DNA from: Parus major
Lineage: Eukaryota > Chordata > Aves > Passeriformes > Paridae
Length of the DNA stretch: 64,000 bases
NCBI RefSeq assembly: GCF_001522545.3
Contig: NC_031773.1
Coordinates: forward strand, 37,351,466-37,415,465
Reading direction: 5' to 3'
Shown: positions 60,101-64,000 of the stretch, piece after piece
Layout of the letters: every line of letters starts with the position of its first letter
Numbering within the stretch: position 1 is the stretch's first letter
The notes under the pieces: generated by a model
Databases searched by the model: none
What the model was told of the DNA's origin: nothing
What the model saw: only the letters and a program-made list of their open reading frames with translations
Translations under genes and position numbers: made by a program

Positions 60101-63100
60101 TTGATTCAAACCACGCTCTTTTATTGAGTTAAAGCTTTCAAGTGTTAACACTGAAGCTAAAGGTACAGCTTTTAGACTCTTGTGGTCTAAATATAGAGAA
60201 CTGTAAGTATCCTAGGAATACTAGGAGAGACAAAAGCAGCAAAAGAGAAGATAATAATTCCTGATACTTTTGTCCTGATATTTCCATGACAAGGATTATG
60301 CAGCCTGGGTAAGACTGGAAGAACAAGTTTGCTTTTCAATACCATTGTTTTATGAAGGCAAAAATACTTCTAATTGAGATGTTTTCCTATTAGGAGTCAC
60401 TGCTGTATACTCCTCAATAGCTGTTGAAAACTGAAATTAACTACTTGAAAAAAACCGCAGACATTTCTTTTTCTAGAATTATTATGAAACACAGATACTC
60501 TCCTACCCTTTCAGAAAAAATACATTTTTATATCACGAATAAAGGGCTGGAATCTCAGTATATCTGAGACAATACAAACTAACCTTCTGAGATTACTCTA
60601 CAAAAGCCAAACAGTCCATACCGAAACCAATCCCAGGAACTGGAAATAAAAAATTTTAACTAGCAACATGGCCTACATTCTGAAAAATCCGCCCCAAAAA
60701 TCCCAAACCAATAAAAAACCCTTACAACTGAATTTTGTGTGTGCGTACATCTGTTAATAAAATGCATATATAGACAAAATAACAGGAAAACACCTCTCTC
60801 AGAAGACACTTTGTATACAGAGTCATATCTCTGAATTTAGAACTTAAGAATCTGGAAGATGCTACAACTTGGATAACAGCATACACTGCAGATAGCATTT
60901 TCATATTATTTATCTCAGCACCAGAAAGAGTGGCATATGTTTACATTGGAACCTTGGCCCAGTTCACAGTATCTGGAAACAAGTTTGCAAAGTTATTACA
61001 GATATAATTAACTTGAAGTACTGGCTGAACCTGAAGGTCACCAGAAGGGTGGCAAGTTCAGGGAAGGGCAGAGAAGTGTCCCTTGAACTGATTCAGTTCA
61101 TTACAAAGTGCTTACAGAGCTCACTGGAGACTCACTAGTACAAACAAGTGGTCCCATCAGACTGCCCAGAAGACTGGACAGCAGCTCCTGACTCCTAAAA
61201 TGATGAGAGGGTCCTGCCTAAAAAAAAAATGTTACATATACATTTTAAATAAACATGCTCAGTGTGTCCTTCCTGGGAAACATGTCCTAATTGCTAGTGG
61301 GGGCCCCAGCTAACAGCACAACTGGTCTGCCAAGAAGTTTTAACTAATTAGCTAACATTTAAGATTTCAGCTAAACCCAGCTGGTTTAAAAAAAAATCCA
61401 TACATGGTGGAGTTCAAATTAATTCCATGAATATCTTAACTGAATGATAATAGGGAGCCAGAGACTGAAAAATTATCACTGTATTCATGCAGCTGTGTAA
61501 ACCCTCATTTGAAGAAACAAACAATGAAAAAAATTAAAAACTGATGTTTTTGGAATAGGTACTTTAATTGCCTTTTCAAAAATAAAAAGCACCAATGCAC
61601 TTTTAAAAGTACATCTTTGTAAAACATTCATATAACTGATAAAAATACATTTATAACTCTGGCCAAACAATTAGACTGTCAAGAGACACTTAACAAATAA
61701 ATACAAAATTTTAACATTGCTATTTCCAATTTTTGTTAAAGTTGAAGTACACAAACTGTAAAACCTGATCATTCTCTGACCTTCTATTGTTTTAAATGTT
61801 TGGGAATATTTCTCAAAATATTTTCTAACTGTAAAATAATTCCACTCTGATTTCCTAACAATGTTGTTATTACATCAGACAAGGTAGAAATGCTACCGCA
61901 AGATTACATGTCATTTCCAAATGCAGTTTTACTTTGGTCTGGTTTTATCCATTTGAGTTTTTTTGGTATTTAACTGTCAGCAAAAAATAACACTTAAAGT
62001 CCCGGTAAGCAAAGGTGTACATACCTGTATGGACAACATATTGAGAGATAGGATTATAGCTTCTATGTGATTCTTGAATTATAAGGATACACTTCTCAAA
62101 ACAAGATATTGAAGAAAAGATTGGTCTTTTTGTTTTTCTTGAATGTCTTAAAATAATACAAACATGAAGCAAATCCAGTAGCAATAGAGTACCCTTATGC
62201 TAAATACTGTGGTACACACTATAAATAAGCCCTCTTGGCAGTGGGCAAGTGCCACGGAAAACACACAGCTGGCTGCATAGGTATGAACAGTCAGTGTACA
62301 GCCATCCCCCAATCAGTCCCTCATGCACCCTCACAATGTTATACTCACTTTTGAACATGTAATTCACACCCCAGATAAATGTAATGATAAAAAGCCACAA
62401 CTTCACGGTTTTGGAAACCGATGTTGTAATCCCTATAAGCATTCTGTGGAGAGTGTTACAATGTGTGCAAGGCGGGGCAGGCAATGGCAGGTCTCGCCAA
62501 GCGCGGAGGAGCCCTGTCTGCCTGGGCAGGGACCCCTCACACCCGCTCTGCACCATGGGGGACTCTCCTCTCCCCCTTGAGAGACATCCTACAGGTAACT
62601 TTCCTCAACCTCCTTTCTCCACAGCCCAGGTACTAGTGCGGCTCTCTCTTCTGAATCTATGATTTATAAAAGAAAACAAAGGTTTCAAATTCAGCACTGG
62701 AACTGAAGCTGTAGCGATTTAAGTGGGCCTAGAATCCTTTTTCCTGCATGATTTTAAGACCAAAGGAGAACAAATCAAATGACATGAAAAACAAAGTCAA
62801 ACCCACAGGGATGTCTTATTCAGGCACTCTAAAAAATGCCATCCCACACTGTCAGTCACTGCTGTGCTTCAACATTCTGTCTCTGAACATTTAAAACTGA
62901 ACAGAGACTGGCACAAGAAAGACAGGCTTCTGTGATGGCATTTAAATCAAATCATGAAAAAATTCAGGCATTTTTAAGGTTATGCTGCTTTGCAAAATCC
63001 AGAAGACTTTCACTCACATTTTCCTCTTCTGAAAAAAAGAATGCTGCAGTGCATTCTAAAAAGGAATGCTCCCCCTATGAGCAGTAGCTATGCAAAACAC

Positions 63101-64000
63101 CAAGTTAAATCAGACCAATTAGGGTTATTTGGCATAACTAGATAATTATTTATCCTGAAATACATGAGTGACAATTTTAAGACAGCTAATATCAGCAAGA
63201 CACCAGAGGTAAATTTATGATTTCCTCTTGCAGAACCCAAGAATTTCTGATAGCTGGAGATGCTTAAAAAAAAGTAACAAAAAATAGTTGAGAAACAAAT
63301 GGCCAAAAGATTTTAAGCAAATAGAAGGAGACATTTATTTTCAGTTTTCATCAGGATAATCCAGACTAAAGCATGTATCATTTTTTCCAAATAATTAAGC
63401 AGTCTGCAAAGACTTTTTTATGTCCTTCAATATGCAACAGATCTTGCAGACAGCATCAAATCCAACTTCTGATTCTCTCGCGAAGCTCTCATGAAGACAT
63501 CTCTGACACACATCTTTGCTTCAAAATTGTCAAATATTCCCAAAGCTATCAAAGTAGTGAAAAAAACAAACAAAAAGTCTTCCTATGTAAATAGTACTTT
63601 TCTATCACTTCTAAAATATTGTACCTATATAAAAAACATATTTATGATTATGAAGCCAACATTCCAAAACATAGCAACACACCACTGAATTTTGCATAGT
63701 TGGCTGTTCCCAGCCTCCACTGCAACTTGCATGCACAAGGAAGCACACTAAGTAGAATCCCATCTGTCTTTCTTCTTGGTATGCAGGAGCATAAAAGAAA
63801 CAGTGTAGATAACAGTATCTGCTTAGTTTTAGTCCTCTTGTGTTCCAAGAAACCTCTGAAAGAAGCCAGCTCTAGAAATATTTATACGTAGGTGGCCAGC
63901 AACATACTGCAAAGATGTAACAGAAAAAATTCCTACTTGCAGCCTCTGAAAAGCAACTAAGCCTTCATATTTTACCTTCTACTCATAGAGAAAAAGACAT
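57185..64000 (-). other. PPP1R12A: Intron 2 (partial)
   Basis: AT-rich. It holds an A-run at about 58067-58089 and a GC-rich island at 62463-62585. Exon 2 (the ankyrin repeat with a GWIPLHAAASCG-like signature) was searched for and not found, so it lies beyond the edge. Confidence 0.8.
62463..62585. other. GC-rich island in intron 2
   Basis: Compact GC-rich, CpG-containing patch in AT-rich surroundings. No coding match recognised. It could be a degraded mobile-element piece or an intronic regulatory element. Confidence 0.35.

Larger units (their letters stand above)
4225..64000 (-). other. PPP1R12A: PPP1R12A (MYPT1) gene, exons 3 to 25; 5' end beyond the right edge
   Basis: Myosin phosphatase targeting subunit 1 holds the PP1 catalytic subunit on myosin II in the cytoplasm and at stress fibres. 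Its inhibition by Rho kinase raises contractility. The minus strand carries 23 coding exons, each with AG/GT boundaries, whose codon phases join without a break into about 910 residues. Recognised family features are ankyrin repeats, an acidic Ser-rich patch, SWRLGLRKTG, RRSTQGVTL and RRSTGVSFW (the two inhibitory Rho-kinase sites), a coiled coil, and the C-terminal zipper ending in KLSK. The N terminus with the PP1-binding KVKF motif and the first ankyrin repeats is not in the window and should lie beyond 64000. Exon numbers assume two upstream exons. No frame break or stop was found in the constitutive set, so this is a functional gene. The 3' limit is an estimate from a polyadenylation signal. 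Confidence 0.97.

Noticed and set aside
63970..64000. Possible exon 2 border at the right edge (a donor-like TTTTACCTTC)
   Set aside because: The visible bases do not translate into the expected ankyrin sequence.

Overview
The window is vertebrate, most likely avian, nuclear DNA. It is AT-rich and intron-dominated, with low repeat density. The interspersed repeats I recognise are CR1-type LINE pieces plus one solo retroviral LTR, the usual repeat mix of birds. The encoded protein also fits the avian version of its family (for example the exon-20/21 junction and the 123-nt central-insert exon). No bacterial-style operons, tRNA, rRNA or CRISPR arrays were seen.

One protein-coding gene fills almost all of it: PPP1R12A (MYPT1, the myosin phosphatase targeting subunit), on the minus strand. 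Reading right to left, 23 coding exons were resolved to the base by reading-frame continuity, AG/GT boundaries and family motifs. They run from 57184 (assumed exon 3, after two exons beyond the right edge) to the stop codon at 6281-6283. Together they encode about 910 residues in one unbroken frame. In order these are the end of the ankyrin domain (exons 3-6), a linker with an acidic patch (7-9), the Ser-rich region with SWRLGLRKTG (10), the 123-nt central-insert exon (12), the Thr-rich region (13-14), the first inhibitory RRST site (15), a charged EK helix (16), a Ser/Thr-rich segment (17), the second RRST site (18), a 17-nt microexon (20), the coiled coil (21-24) and the C-terminal leucine zipper (25). 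A 3' UTR of about 2 kb probably ends near 4225.

Beyond the standard exons there are three exon-like segments with good splice signals. (a) 39585-39701 is a 117-nt phase-0 cassette encoding a second SWRxGLRKTG motif, a divergent partial duplicate of exon 10. (b) 11090-11224 is an alternative last exon that joins in frame to exon 24 and gives a different leucine-zipper-like C terminus with its own stop. (c) 6486-6516 is a 31-nt exon candidate whose inclusion would stop translation after four residues; it matches in length the known 31-nt exon that makes the zipper-less (LZ-minus) isoform. Together they suggest that the C terminus and centre of this phosphatase subunit are remodelled by splicing more than the constitutive exon set shows.

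Non-genic structure: 1-4224 is the region 3' of PPP1R12A, starting with a GC-rich minisatellite and CpG-rich patch. CR1 pieces lie at about 8590-8815, 22010-23113 and 42118-42670. A solo LTR with a perfect 6-bp target duplication is at 27768-28120. A near-perfect 94-bp hairpin is at 31643-31736. In intron 3, a 126-bp copy of the exon 4/intron 4 junction sits between 58-bp direct repeats. Several microsatellites are present, one of them directly behind the exon 6 donor site.
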